Assembly: GCA_039831705.1 (NCBI GenBank)
Contig: JBDOMT010000472.1
Span: forward strand, 1 to 6,398
DNA: 6,398 nt
DNA from: JAJRWS01 sp039831705
Lineage (GTDB): Bacteria > Planctomycetota > Planctomycetia > Pirellulales > Lacipirellulaceae
Direction: 5' to 3'
The translations under genes and the position numbers were made by a program. A model generated the notes under the pieces. It was given only the letters and a program-made list of their open reading frames with translations, was not told where the DNA came from and searched no databases. Below are positions 1-5,727 of this stretch, in pieces (positions within the stretch are counted from its first letter, which is position 1; each line of letters starts with the position of its first letter).

Positions 1-250
1 AATAGACCACCGATGGAAGCTCTGCCGCAGCTCCCAAATCCTGCTCCGCGTTTACAGGGGGAGCGACGCTTACAGGTGGAGCAACCGATTGCCCGTGCGA
101 CTTCAAAGCCCAGGGCCCCATGCATGTGCAGAGAACAGCAAAGAGGGCCACACCTGTTGGAAAAAACCAATCCAACCCGCGATGTTTTCCATACTCACCA
201 CACCAAGTCCCGCTTGAGTTGGTCCGCTGCTGAGCTGTCATATGTCGCAT
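1..250 (-). CDS. N-terminal part of a membrane-anchored GH123-like/DUF4091 protein paralogue (runs off the left edge)
   Basis: The frame is open from an ATG at 250 to the window edge and encodes about 83 residues. They match the N-terminus of the complete gene at 462-2966: a short polar start (MRHM...), a hydrophobic segment GVALFAVLCTCMGPWAL that should act as membrane anchor or uncleaved signal, then a linker with two SVAPPV units. Positions 2-110 are identical to 2694-2802 base for base. Relative to the complete paralogue this copy lacks seven residues inside the hydrophobic segment. The catalytic part lies outside the window, so its function is inferred from the paralogue only. The start at 250 is chosen because it aligns with the paralogue's ATG at 2963. 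The same frame stays open upstream to an ATG at 421, so a longer N-terminus cannot be excluded, but the pattern of base changes there does not look coding. Confidence 0.8.
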   Translation of the reverse strand, partial: MRHMTAQQRTNSSGTWCGEYGKHRGLDWFFPTGVALFAVLCTCMGPWALKSHGQSVAPPVSVAPPVNAEQDLGAAAELPSVVY

Positions 251-425
251 TTTTTTATCCGTCGCAAAGGTGAAATTTCTGGGACTCCAACATACCACGT
301 TGCCACTGACGTCACAGGTTCGAAGGATTTGAATTCGGTTCGGGCAACTTAACCCATCTTGTTCAAACCTGAAAGCATTGAGGCGATTTGTGCTGCATCG
401 ATTTCCCTTGTGCAACGACATTTTC
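1..425. repeat. Left copy of a duplicated 5'-gene-plus-upstream segment
   Basis: This segment aligns collinearly with 2694-3182. It spans about 250 bases of coding sequence and about 170 bases upstream of the start. Bases 2-110 are identical to the right copy, and similarity falls off toward the start codon and then partly recovers in the upstream block. Compared with the right copy it lacks 21 bases in the membrane-anchor codons and 45 bases just before the start codon, and has one extra base near 294. Homology stops abruptly near 425, about 37 bases from the stop of the neighbouring gene. Confidence 0.9.
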
Positions 426-461
426 AGCGCCGGCTGACCGGGCAGCTATCTGGTCCGGACC
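251..461 (-). promoter_or_regulatory. Upstream region of the left-edge gene, duplicated at 3014-3182
   Basis: This 211-base gap separates the stop of the complete glycosidase-like gene (462) from the start of its left-edge paralogue (250). Bases 256-425 align with 3014-3182 with roughly 80-85 percent identity by eye, and the best-kept stretch is around 301-330. It contains the perfect palindrome TGACGTCA at 307-314. No clear -35/-10 pair was recognised. The likely role is promoter and 5' untranslated region, inferred from position and conservation. The remaining 426-461 is unique and holds the palindrome listed separately. Confidence 0.5.
452..461. terminator. Palindrome directly after the stop codon, possible weak terminator
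   Basis: GGTCCGGACC is a perfect 10-base palindrome touching the TAA stop of the glycosidase-like gene (462-464). Further along in the direction of transcription (down to about 430) lie short GC-rich inverted pairs such as CCGG-TCAG-CCGG. No T-run follows, so an intrinsic terminator is doubtful. It may simply be a stable 3' end or chance. Confidence 0.2.
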
Positions 462-2966
462 TTAATTCGAAGCCTTCTGGATCGCGTCGATGGCTCCCTG
501 CATCGTGCGCGCCACATGTTCGTTTGGTGAATTTTTTGCGGCTTCAAGTGCGGGCAGTGCCTTGGCTGCTGCCAGGCCGATTTGCTGCAGACAATCAGCC
601 GCGGTTGTCTTGTTCATCAGAAATGGATCTTGCAATCCGAGGATCAATCCATCAACGCCAGCCGGCCCCATCTCGTGCAATGCCAAAAGACTACCGCAAC
701 GAACGATCGGATCGGGATTTTCGAGCCCTCTTTCAAGTGCCGGGACTGCCATGGCCGCCCTTGGGCCAATCGCACCTAAGGCATTGATTGCTGGCATACA
801 CACATCCGGTTTCTCCACCAGTGCGATTAAAGCGGGAACCACCTCTTGGACACCATCATCGTCAATCTCAACAACAATAAGTGCCGTGGCGGCTGCACGC
901 TGCAGGGAAGACGATCCATGTTGCAATGCCAGACCGATCTCGCTGCCTGACTTGTCGAGAAAATCCTCTCCCTCCCAACCACTGGCAATGAACTCTCGAT
1001 CAGCCGGGGGAGGATTAAGCTCACCGGACGCTTCAGACAATTGCAGAATGAACCCGGCCGCAGTGTCTCGCAGGGAAGCGTATTGGGCCGGGCCGATATT
1101 AGGACTCGGTTCTACCCAGTCGAGTTCCCAACCATGTTGATAACCCGAGGCGTACACACCCTCCAGAGACTCTGCAACGATTTGTTGTTTCAGGCTATCC
1201 AGCCATAGACTTGCCTCTTTAGCCGCCACTAGGTTGGGGTCTGCAGCAGCAAGCCGCGCTTCGAGCAGCTGGAGATACCGATAGTCATCAATTCCTTCGC
1301 GTCTCCCCTCGAATCCCATGCCAGGGATCGGGCCATTGGGCCCCGGAATCACGTAGCCGTTAATCACATGCATGGTGGTCCGTCCATGCGGTGGCGACCA
1401 AACCGGATCCTGAGCACCCTCACCATTCTTTGGCTGAAAAACGTAATGCCCATAGGCGTAAGTCGTATTACCATCCAACCCAAGACCCCAGGTATACAGG
1501 CCGGCATAATAGCGATTGCTCCGCAAATTGGTAATCCGGAGCCTTTCGGAATAGGTCCATATTTTAGCCCCCTGCCGCCTGGCCTCTTGAATCAACTCCG
1601 GCGTGATTTGGCCGGCCAACACAATCCAAACATCATGGAAGTGCCCAAAGATCACCGCACCATGACCACTTAGCGCCGTATAAGAACGACCATTTTTTAT
1701 CCGTTTGAAATCCAACATTGCCTGGGTGGTTGTATCTGGAATGGCAGCAGGGCCGTGCCGCCAGTGGGGCGGTTCGTCGCGAGTGTAAAACATGATCTCC
1801 GGCCAGCCCTTCTCGATTGCGAACCGCCGGAAAGTATCCATGACGAGTGGCTTATTCTCACAATTCCAATTCCCTTGGACCATGATGAGCGGAACATCCT
1901 CCTGAGCGAGTCCCGCACGCTGCATAATTTCAACCTGCGCTTCCACCAGCCGCTCAGGATCGACTTTTCCATCTGCGACCTCTCCCGGATCAAGCAAACA
2001 GGTCCACGGCTCAATCCACCCGCCAGCGGTGACCGGGAGCGGGAGTTTGCCTGTTTTCAGGTATTCTTCGTTGGCGAAGGAATCGAAAAAACTGACGATC
2101 TGACCGCTGTTGTGCCCATGCTCGGCCATGTCACGAGCATACATCTCCTGGTATTTCCGCTGGTAATAACGGGGAATGCGATCTGGGCGGGCATACATAT
2201 TGAAAGTCACATCGGGTCGAGGAAGAGAAAAAGGGCGGATTTCCACCTGCAGCGGGTAACGGCGAGTCTCCTGGCCCGGAATCGTCAGCGTGAAAGACCC
2301 TTTGTGAATGCCACTGGCAATTTTTCCAGCCGGCTTGAAAGTGATCCAAAAAGCGGCCGTGTGTCCCGGCTTGATCTCGGTCATGGTATTCCCGGGAACC
2401 AGATAGAGGGGCAACGACTGACGGCCCCCTGGGTAGTCGGTATACCAACGACCTTTGTCAATGGGTCTCCAATGTTCCCTGTACGATTCATGATGAATCA
2501 TGCCGACCTGGCAGGGGATGTCGATGTGCACCCCAAGCGAAACTCGCTTGAGCGGCTCTGCCCCTTGAGGCACATAAATTCCTATCTGCACCGGCTCAAT
2601 CTCGTTGGCTGCCATCGAGACCGTGAACTCTCCATTAACCTCTTCGACCGTTGGCACATAATCGCCGAAGCAGGGCATGCCATAATGGCGAGCATAGACC
2701 ACCGATGGAAGCTCTGCCGCAGCTCCCAAATCCTGCTCCGCGTTTACAGGGGGAGCGACGCTTACAGGTGGAGCAACCGATTGCCCGTGCGACTTCAAAG
2801 CCAAGGGGCCCATGCATGTGCAGAGAACCACTATGCCTGTACAGAGAACAGCAAAGAGGGCCACACCTGTTGGAAAAAACCAATTCAACCCGCAATGTTT
2901 TCCATACTTGTCAAACGGGGTGCCGCTAGAGTTAGTCAGCTGCTGAACTACCATATATCGCATCAT
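462..2966 (-). CDS. Membrane-anchored GH123-like/DUF4091 glycosidase-like protein with C-terminal HEAT repeats
   Basis: With the start at 2966 the protein has 834 residues. In order: a polar N-terminus; a hydrophobic anchor at about residues 30-57; a Pro/Val linker with two SVAPPV units (63-74); a beta-rich region (about 90-250); a TIM-barrel-like region with the adjacent acid pair in YTRDEPPHW (Asp397-Glu398); a DUF4091-type end with REGIDDYRYLQLLE (from 556); and HEAT-like repeats (about 685-834, for example MPAINALGAIGPRAAMAVPAL). GH123 enzymes use a neighbouring Asp-Glu pair for substrate-assisted cleavage of N-acetylgalactosaminides; by analogy this is probably an exported, membrane-tethered enzyme acting on amino-sugar glycans, but the substrate is unknown. 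ATG 2966 is preferred because GGGGGA lies 8 bases upstream and the next ATG (2963) aligns with the paralogue's start. ATG 2993 and TTG 3011 are in-frame alternatives. HEAT repeats usually bind partners and are an unusual addition to this catalytic family. Confidence 0.9.
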   Translation of the reverse strand: MMRYMVVQQLTNSSGTPFDKYGKHCGLNWFFPTGVALFAVLCTGIVVLCTCMGPLALKSHGQSVAPPVSVAPPVNAEQDLGAAAELPSVVYARHYGMPCFGDYVPTVEEVNGEFTVSMAANEIEPVQIGIYVPQGAEPLKRVSLGVHIDIPCQVGMIHHESYREHWRPIDKGRWYTDYPGGRQSLPLYLVPGNTMTEIKPGHTAAFWITFKPAGKIASGIHKGSFTLTIPGQETRRYPLQVEIRPFSLPRPDVTFNMYARPDRIPRYYQRKYQEMYARDMAEHGHNSGQIVSFFDSFANEEYLKTGKLPLPVTAGGWIEPWTCLLDPGEVADGKVDPERLVEAQVEIMQRAGLAQEDVPLIMVQGNWNCENKPLVMDTFRRFAIEKGWPEIMFYTRDEPPHWRHGPAAIPDTTTQAMLDFKRIKNGRSYTALSGHGAVIFGHFHDVWIVLAGQITPELIQEARRQGAKIWTYSERLRITNLRSNRYYAGLYTWGLGLDGNTTYAYGHYVFQPKNGEGAQDPVWSPPHGRTTMHVINGYVIPGPNGPIPGMGFEGRREGIDDYRYLQLLEARLAAADPNLVAAKEASLWLDSLKQQIVAESLEGVYASGYQHGWELDWVEPSPNIGPAQYASLRDTAAGFILQLSEASGELNPPPADREFIASGWEGEDFLDKSGSEIGLALQHGSSSLQRAAATALIVVEIDDDGVQEVVPALIALVEKPDVCMPAINALGAIGPRAAMAVPALERGLENPDPIVRCGSLLALHEMGPAGVDGLILGLQDPFLMNKTTAADCLQQIGLAAAKALPALEAAKNSPNEHVARTMQGAIDAIQKASN

Positions 2967-2974
2967 TAAATAAA

Positions 2975-2980
2975 TCCCCC
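2975..2980 (-). promoter_or_regulatory. Shine-Dalgarno-like GGGGGA deciding the start at 2966
   Basis: On the minus strand GGGGGA lies 8 bases upstream of the ATG at 2966 (11 upstream of the ATG at 2963). It sits inside the 45-base stretch absent from the left paralogue, which has only GACGGAT before its start. Neither the upstream ATG 2993 nor TTG 3011 has as good a site. Confidence 0.45.
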
Positions 2981-3011
2981 ATCTAAAGTTCATGTTTAGA
3001 TTACTTATCAA

Positions 3012-3182
3012 TTTATCCGTCGCAAAGCTGAGGTCTCTGGGACTCCAAATACCACATTGCCACTGACGTCACAGGTTCGAAGGATTTGGAGTCGGTTCGT
3101 ACAATTTAACCCACCTTGTTCAAATGTGAAAGCATCGCAGCGATTTGTGCGGCATCGATTTCCCTTGTTCAGCGACATTTTC
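3012..3182 (-). promoter_or_regulatory. Conserved upstream block of the complete glycosidase-like gene
   Basis: This block aligns with 256-425 in front of the paralogue. It contains TGACGTCA at 3064-3071 inside a run that is identical in the two copies, TTGCCACTGACGTCACAGGT continuing to about 3087. A 56-codon frame from an ATG at 3179 to a stop at 3008 is readable in both copies, but a one-base difference makes it end in this copy and run into the gene in the other. Base differences fall on all three codon positions, so it is more likely non-coding regulatory DNA. Confidence 0.5.
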
Positions 3183-3716
3183 ACAGTCCAAAGCAGCGGG
3201 CACGATCCTCGACCGCATTGAAAGACTCGCGTTGCCACCAGCGGTGTCGATGGGTACCGACGCGTAGGAGTGTGAGGAAACCACAGCGGTCAACCGGAGG
3301 AGAAAGGGCTCCACACTACGAACGGCGAAGCCCGACCAAGGGGCTGTCGGGCGTGATTCTGGTGAGAGGAACCCCAAAATGGGTCGCAAGGAAGAAAATT
3401 CGCAGAATTTCCCACGCTCCTGAAACCGCGGCAAATCCTTGGGCTCATAGCCCAATGCCGCCAGCAGCACGGTCGGCAAACCACGGCTGTAAGGATGCTT
3501 CGAACTTTCTGAACCGCTGCGAACACCGTCAAAGAACGTATTGAGACCGGACCCGCGAAAATACTTCAGGTTCACCTGCTCCCCGCCCTGATAGCGGTGG
3601 GTCTGCCAGGCCGTTTGCGTAAAAGGCCGATTGGACTGCCAGGCGTCGTAGCGTTCGCTGGCCCACACCACGTGCGCCAATCCGAGCAACAGAAAGATTG
3701 AGCATAGCAATCTCAT
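3120..3716 (-). CDS. Secreted protein of unknown function, probably truncated and fused to non-coding sequence
   Basis: The ATG at 3716 begins a clear Sec signal peptide: MRLLCSIFLLLGLAHVVWA, with likely cleavage after Ala19 before SERYDAW. The next ~90 residues look like genuine protein (WQTHRYQGGEQVNLKYF, FRGSGLNTFFDGV, GLPTVLLAALGYEPKDLPRF). From about residue 98 on (below about 3425) the frame crosses a hairpin-rich segment, and its last ~20 residues are read from the duplicated upstream block of the next gene, so that half is probably not authentic. The open frame totals 198 residues. The start at 3716 is preferred over an upstream in-frame start at 3791 because of the signal peptide; the ribosome-binding site AGGTG is weak. 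I do not recognise the family. The best reading is the 5' remnant of an exported protein whose 3' part was replaced or deleted. Confidence 0.5.
   Translation of the reverse strand: MRLLCSIFLLLGLAHVVWASERYDAWQSNRPFTQTAWQTHRYQGGEQVNLKYFRGSGLNTFFDGVRSGSESSKHPYSRGLPTVLLAALGYEPKDLPRFQERGKFCEFSSLRPILGFLSPESRPTAPWSGFAVRSVEPFLLRLTAVVSSHSYASVPIDTAGGNASLSMRSRIVPAALDCENVAEQGKSMPHKSLRCFHI
3240..3370 (+). other. Hairpin-rich segment, possible structured RNA or mobile-element remnant
   Basis: Successive inverted repeats occur here: GTCG/CGAC at 3246-3249 and 3258-3261, CGGT/ACCG at 3287-3296, GGAG/CTCC at about 3297-3312, and GCCCGAC/GTCGGGC at 3330-3336 and 3346-3352 with a nine-base loop. On the plus strand it is followed by GAGAGGA and an ATG (3379) opening a 14-codon frame. 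A structured leader followed by a start codon is reminiscent of the 5' RNA domains of a group II intron before its reverse transcriptase, but no domain V and no reverse transcriptase are present. The strand and identity are uncertain. Confidence 0.3.
3379..3423 (+). other. 14-codon mini open frame after a good ribosome-binding site
   Basis: The ATG at 3379 has GAGAGGA eight bases upstream and encodes MGRKEENSQNFPRS before TGA. It may be a leader peptide, or the stub of a truncated gene that followed the structured segment. It lies opposite the secreted-protein frame, so at most one of the two is real at this spot. Confidence 0.2.
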
Positions 3717-3933
3717 CGGGGCACCTGATTCATTAATGAGCACGTGGGATGATCGTAAATTGAACTGGTTTACCTTTGCGACATTTATCACACTCGCTAC
3801 AACTGGCTCGAAGCGCGAGTCTTGATGTTACGCCAATGGCAACTGATAGGACTTTTAATCTGCTGACGCGGCTGCACACCCAATCGCTTTACGACCCTTT
3901 AGAGATTTCACCCTGATTCTATCCAATATGTGA

Positions 3934-4065
3934 GAGGAATGCCCCTACTGTAAGGACGATTTCTGGCGAAAGAAGTACAGTCCCTTGCTCCACCGCCACA
4001 AAGATAAAAAGGGGTATCGTTGTTCTGCTCGTGATGGTTACATGGTCGACTCGCGATGTGAATAA
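3934..4065 (+). pseudogene. Possible remnant of a small zinc-finger-like protein
   Basis: The 43-codon open frame reads EECPYCKDDFW..., then RKKYSPLLHRHKDKKGYRC and DSRCE before TAA (4063). A CxxC pair, two His and two later Cys on a Lys/Arg-rich background resemble a zinc-binding fold. There is no start codon at its head; instead ATG-TGA (3928-3933) directly precedes the first Glu. Either it is the tail of a decayed gene or the resemblance is chance. Confidence 0.2.
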
Positions 4066-4196
4066 GGACGCCACCAACGGTTCACTTGTGTCCGTCGCGC
4101 AAATCCAGACTCGCTGGGCCAAGTGTCCTCTGCCGCGGCCACGAATGACGTGGTGCACAGCACGCCAAGCAGCACCCCGCCAAAATAAATCCCGGT
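4038..4196 (-). pseudogene. Possible decayed N-terminus of a small exported protein
   Basis: Reading the minus strand from 4196 gives TGIYFGGVLLGVLCTTSFVAAAED: a hydrophobic core followed by an Ala-Ala-Ala cleavage-like site, then WPSESGFARRTQVNRWW and a stop at 4038. The frame is closed upstream by TGA (4199-4197). The nearest ATG (4213) is in another frame, so a one-base shift near 4190 would be needed to give a normal signal peptide. GTG 4175 is the only in-frame start. Confidence is low. Confidence 0.2.
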
Positions 4197-4327
4197 TCAC
4201 GTTGTGATGACATGGTTTGGTAAACAGCCCTCACGGTAAATTTTCCTGTTTCAGTGAGTGTTGGGCTGGCCTGGACGCTGCCTTAACACTAACTTAGAAA
4301 CGACTTCCTTCTTCGGGGACACGTCAC

Positions 4328-4360
4328 TTGCGACACGCTTTCGACGAATGCAAGTCGCAA
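4328..4360 (+). promoter_or_regulatory. Hairpin or inverted repeat just upstream of the DUF819 start
   Basis: TTGCGAC (4328-4334) and GTCGCAA (4354-4360) are exact inverted repeats. Between them GC-T-TTCG-A-CGAA-T-GC forms an inner stem. The structure ends 16 bases before the ATG at 4377. No T-run follows, so it is not a terminator. It could be an operator or a 5' leader hairpin that affects translation of the transporter-like gene. Confidence 0.35.
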
Positions 4361-4376
4361 AAGTCATGGGAAAACA

Positions 4377-5618
4377 ATGATGCTGATAGCAGCGACCAGC
4401 GACTCCAGTGCCCTCATTCAAGATACACCCCATCTGCTGGTGTTTTTTGCCGGGTTTATTGGTCTGGTCTTTCTGGCGTCGAACCAGCCCGTCTTAAAGC
4501 CACTCTTCAAGTTCATTCCACCCATCGTTTGGATTTACTTGCTTCCGGCAGTTGGGACATCGTTGGATATCACACCAGCAACCTCGCCGTTGTACACGTG
4601 GTGCAGTAATATCTTGCTGCCGGCAGCGCTGATTCTGCTAACGCTTTCAACCGATATTAAATCGATTGTCAGGCTGGGCCCGCTGGCGCTGGTGATGATC
4701 CTCTCGGGAACTCTGGGCATTGTCATTGGGGGACCTGTTGCCCTGGCAATTTTTCAGTCGCAACTCGATCCAGAAACCTGGAAAGCGTTAGGGGCACTGG
4801 CCGGTTCATGGATTGGGGGTGGCTCGAACATGATTGCCATCAAAGAGGGTGTAAACTGCCCACCGGGCCTGTTCAGCCCGGTGATCGTTGTCGACTCGGT
4901 GGTGGGGTATGGCTGGATGGCGATTCTGATCGCTTTGAGTCGCTACCAGGATCGCGTTGACGAGTTCAATGGAGCGAATCGAGAAGTCATTACCGACTTG
5001 AACCAGCGGTTGAGTGCTTATCGGGCAAAAAACAGTCGGCCTCTTACACTGTCGTTCTTTGCAATGATTCTGGGTGTCGGATTCGTGGGAGGTTGGTTCT
5101 GTATGTGGCTGGGCCAGCTGTTGCCTGAAATTGAGCCGATCATGAGCCATTTTACCTGGGGTATTTTACTCATCTTGATTGTGGGGCTGACATTATCGGT
5201 GACACCAGCCCGGCGGCTGGAAGCCGAAGGAGCCAGTGCCATTGCCTATGGTGGCCTCTATTTCCTGGTAGCCACCATGGGAGCCACTGGGGATTTACGG
5301 GAAGTTGTCAAGGCGCCGCTGTTGATCGCAGTCGGCGTCGTCTGGATCATGATCCAAGTGGTGTTCCTGGCAGTCGCAATGCGGCTGTCGAAAGCACCCA
5401 TGTTCTTGTTTGCGACCGGGAGCATGGGAAATATCGGGGGAGTCATTTCCACGCCGGTGGTCGCGGGGATTTATCAGCGCGGCTTGGCACCGGTCGGCGT
5501 GTTGATGGGAGTGGTGGGCAACCTTGTGGGGACTCCCGCTGGACTGTTTTGTGCGTACTTGATGTCGAAAGTTGCGATGGCCTATTTTGGCGCAGCCGCG
5601 CTCGGGCCTCCGCCATGA
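4377..5618 (+). CDS. DUF819 family (YjcL-like) polytopic membrane protein
   Basis: This 413-residue, strongly hydrophobic protein has about ten to eleven predicted membrane segments (roughly residues 19-35, 47-60, 78-92, 101-126, 168-187, 223-245, 258-275, 286-301, 313-336, 343-364, 371-395). Family-type signatures are LAGSWIGGGSNMIAIKEG (141-158), the following VVDSVVGYGWMAILIAL, and near the C-terminus GSMGNIGGVISTPVVAG (348-364). The two glycine-rich motifs in the two halves suggest an inverted-repeat transporter fold, as in the CPA/AT-type transporters with which DUF819 is, as I recall, grouped. Length matches the family (about 380-410). It sits in the cytoplasmic membrane; the substrate is unknown. 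The ATG at 4377 is directly followed by another at 4380, and the ribosome-binding site (GGGAAAA) is weak. It is a single-gene unit with no co-directional partner in the window, converging with the PEP-CTERM gene. Confidence 0.9.
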   Translation: MMLIAATSDSSALIQDTPHLLVFFAGFIGLVFLASNQPVLKPLFKFIPPIVWIYLLPAVGTSLDITPATSPLYTWCSNILLPAALILLTLSTDIKSIVRLGPLALVMILSGTLGIVIGGPVALAIFQSQLDPETWKALGALAGSWIGGGSNMIAIKEGVNCPPGLFSPVIVVDSVVGYGWMAILIALSRYQDRVDEFNGANREVITDLNQRLSAYRAKNSRPLTLSFFAMILGVGFVGGWFCMWLGQLLPEIEPIMSHFTWGILLILIVGLTLSVTPARRLEAEGASAIAYGGLYFLVATMGATGDLREVVKAPLLIAVGVVWIMIQVVFLAVAMRLSKAPMFLFATGSMGNIGGVISTPVVAGIYQRGLAPVGVLMGVVGNLVGTPAGLFCAYLMSKVAMAYFGAAALGPPP

Positions 5619-5727
5619 TAGGGTCGCATGAATGCCCGGCACAGGTTTTGACGCACTGCTCCCAGGCACCAGGCTCGTATCTCGCCATAATCATGCGCAT
5701 CTTTTGGTAGTGCACACTTTTGAGGGT
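5619..5727. other. Short gap between convergent genes
   Basis: These 109 bases separate the stops of the DUF819 gene and the PEP-CTERM gene. I looked for a shared bidirectional terminator and found no strong stem with flanking T/A runs. Confidence 0.4.

Larger units (their letters stand above)
2694..3182. repeat. Right copy of the duplicated 5'-gene-plus-upstream segment
   Basis: This is the partner of 1-425. Bases 2694-2802 are identical to 2-110. It carries two insertions relative to the left copy: 21 bases within the anchor codons (about 2834-2854) and 45 AT-rich bases just upstream of the start codon (about 2967-3011). The insertion before the start supplies the GGGGGA ribosome-binding site of this copy. 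Homology ends near 3182, where the hairpin-rich segment region begins. Confidence 0.9.
3717..4376. other. 660-base stretch without an intact gene
   Basis: This lies between the divergent secreted-protein gene (start 3716, minus strand) and the DUF819 gene (start 4377, plus strand). It should hold both promoters, though no convincing -35/-10 pair was recognised. It contains two gene-like remnants with no proper start (3934-4065 plus strand; 4038-4196 minus strand) and a hairpin at 4328-4360. Bases 3717-3927 show nothing identifiable. Confidence 0.5.

Noticed and set aside
452..461. Strong intrinsic terminator after the glycosidase gene
   Set aside because: The palindrome is short and no T-run follows; it is kept only as a low-confidence site.
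359..1140. Plus-strand open frames at 359-787 and 490-1140
   Set aside because: They are antisense to the HEAT-repeat domain and have low-complexity composition with no domain.
1755..2969. 404-codon plus-strand open frame
   Set aside because: It lies wholly antisense to the well-supported glycosidase/HEAT gene, has no recognisable domain, and looks like a shadow of that gene's codon bias.
3008..3238. 76-codon minus-strand frame between the secreted remnant and the glycosidase gene
   Set aside because: It is mostly the conserved upstream block; a one-base difference from the left copy and substitutions spread over all codon positions argue against a real protein.
3184..3440. Complete group II intron or insertion sequence
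   Set aside because: No domain V-like hairpin, reverse transcriptase, transposase, terminal inverted repeats or target-site duplication could be identified, so only a structured segment is reported.
3919..4200. 93-codon minus-strand open frame with a GTG start
   Set aside because: It has no signal peptide, domain or ribosome-binding site, and it competes with a more protein-like reading in another frame of the same strand.
4535..5715. Several minus-strand open frames opposite the DUF819 gene
   Set aside because: They are antisense shadows of a clear membrane-protein gene, with no motifs of their own.
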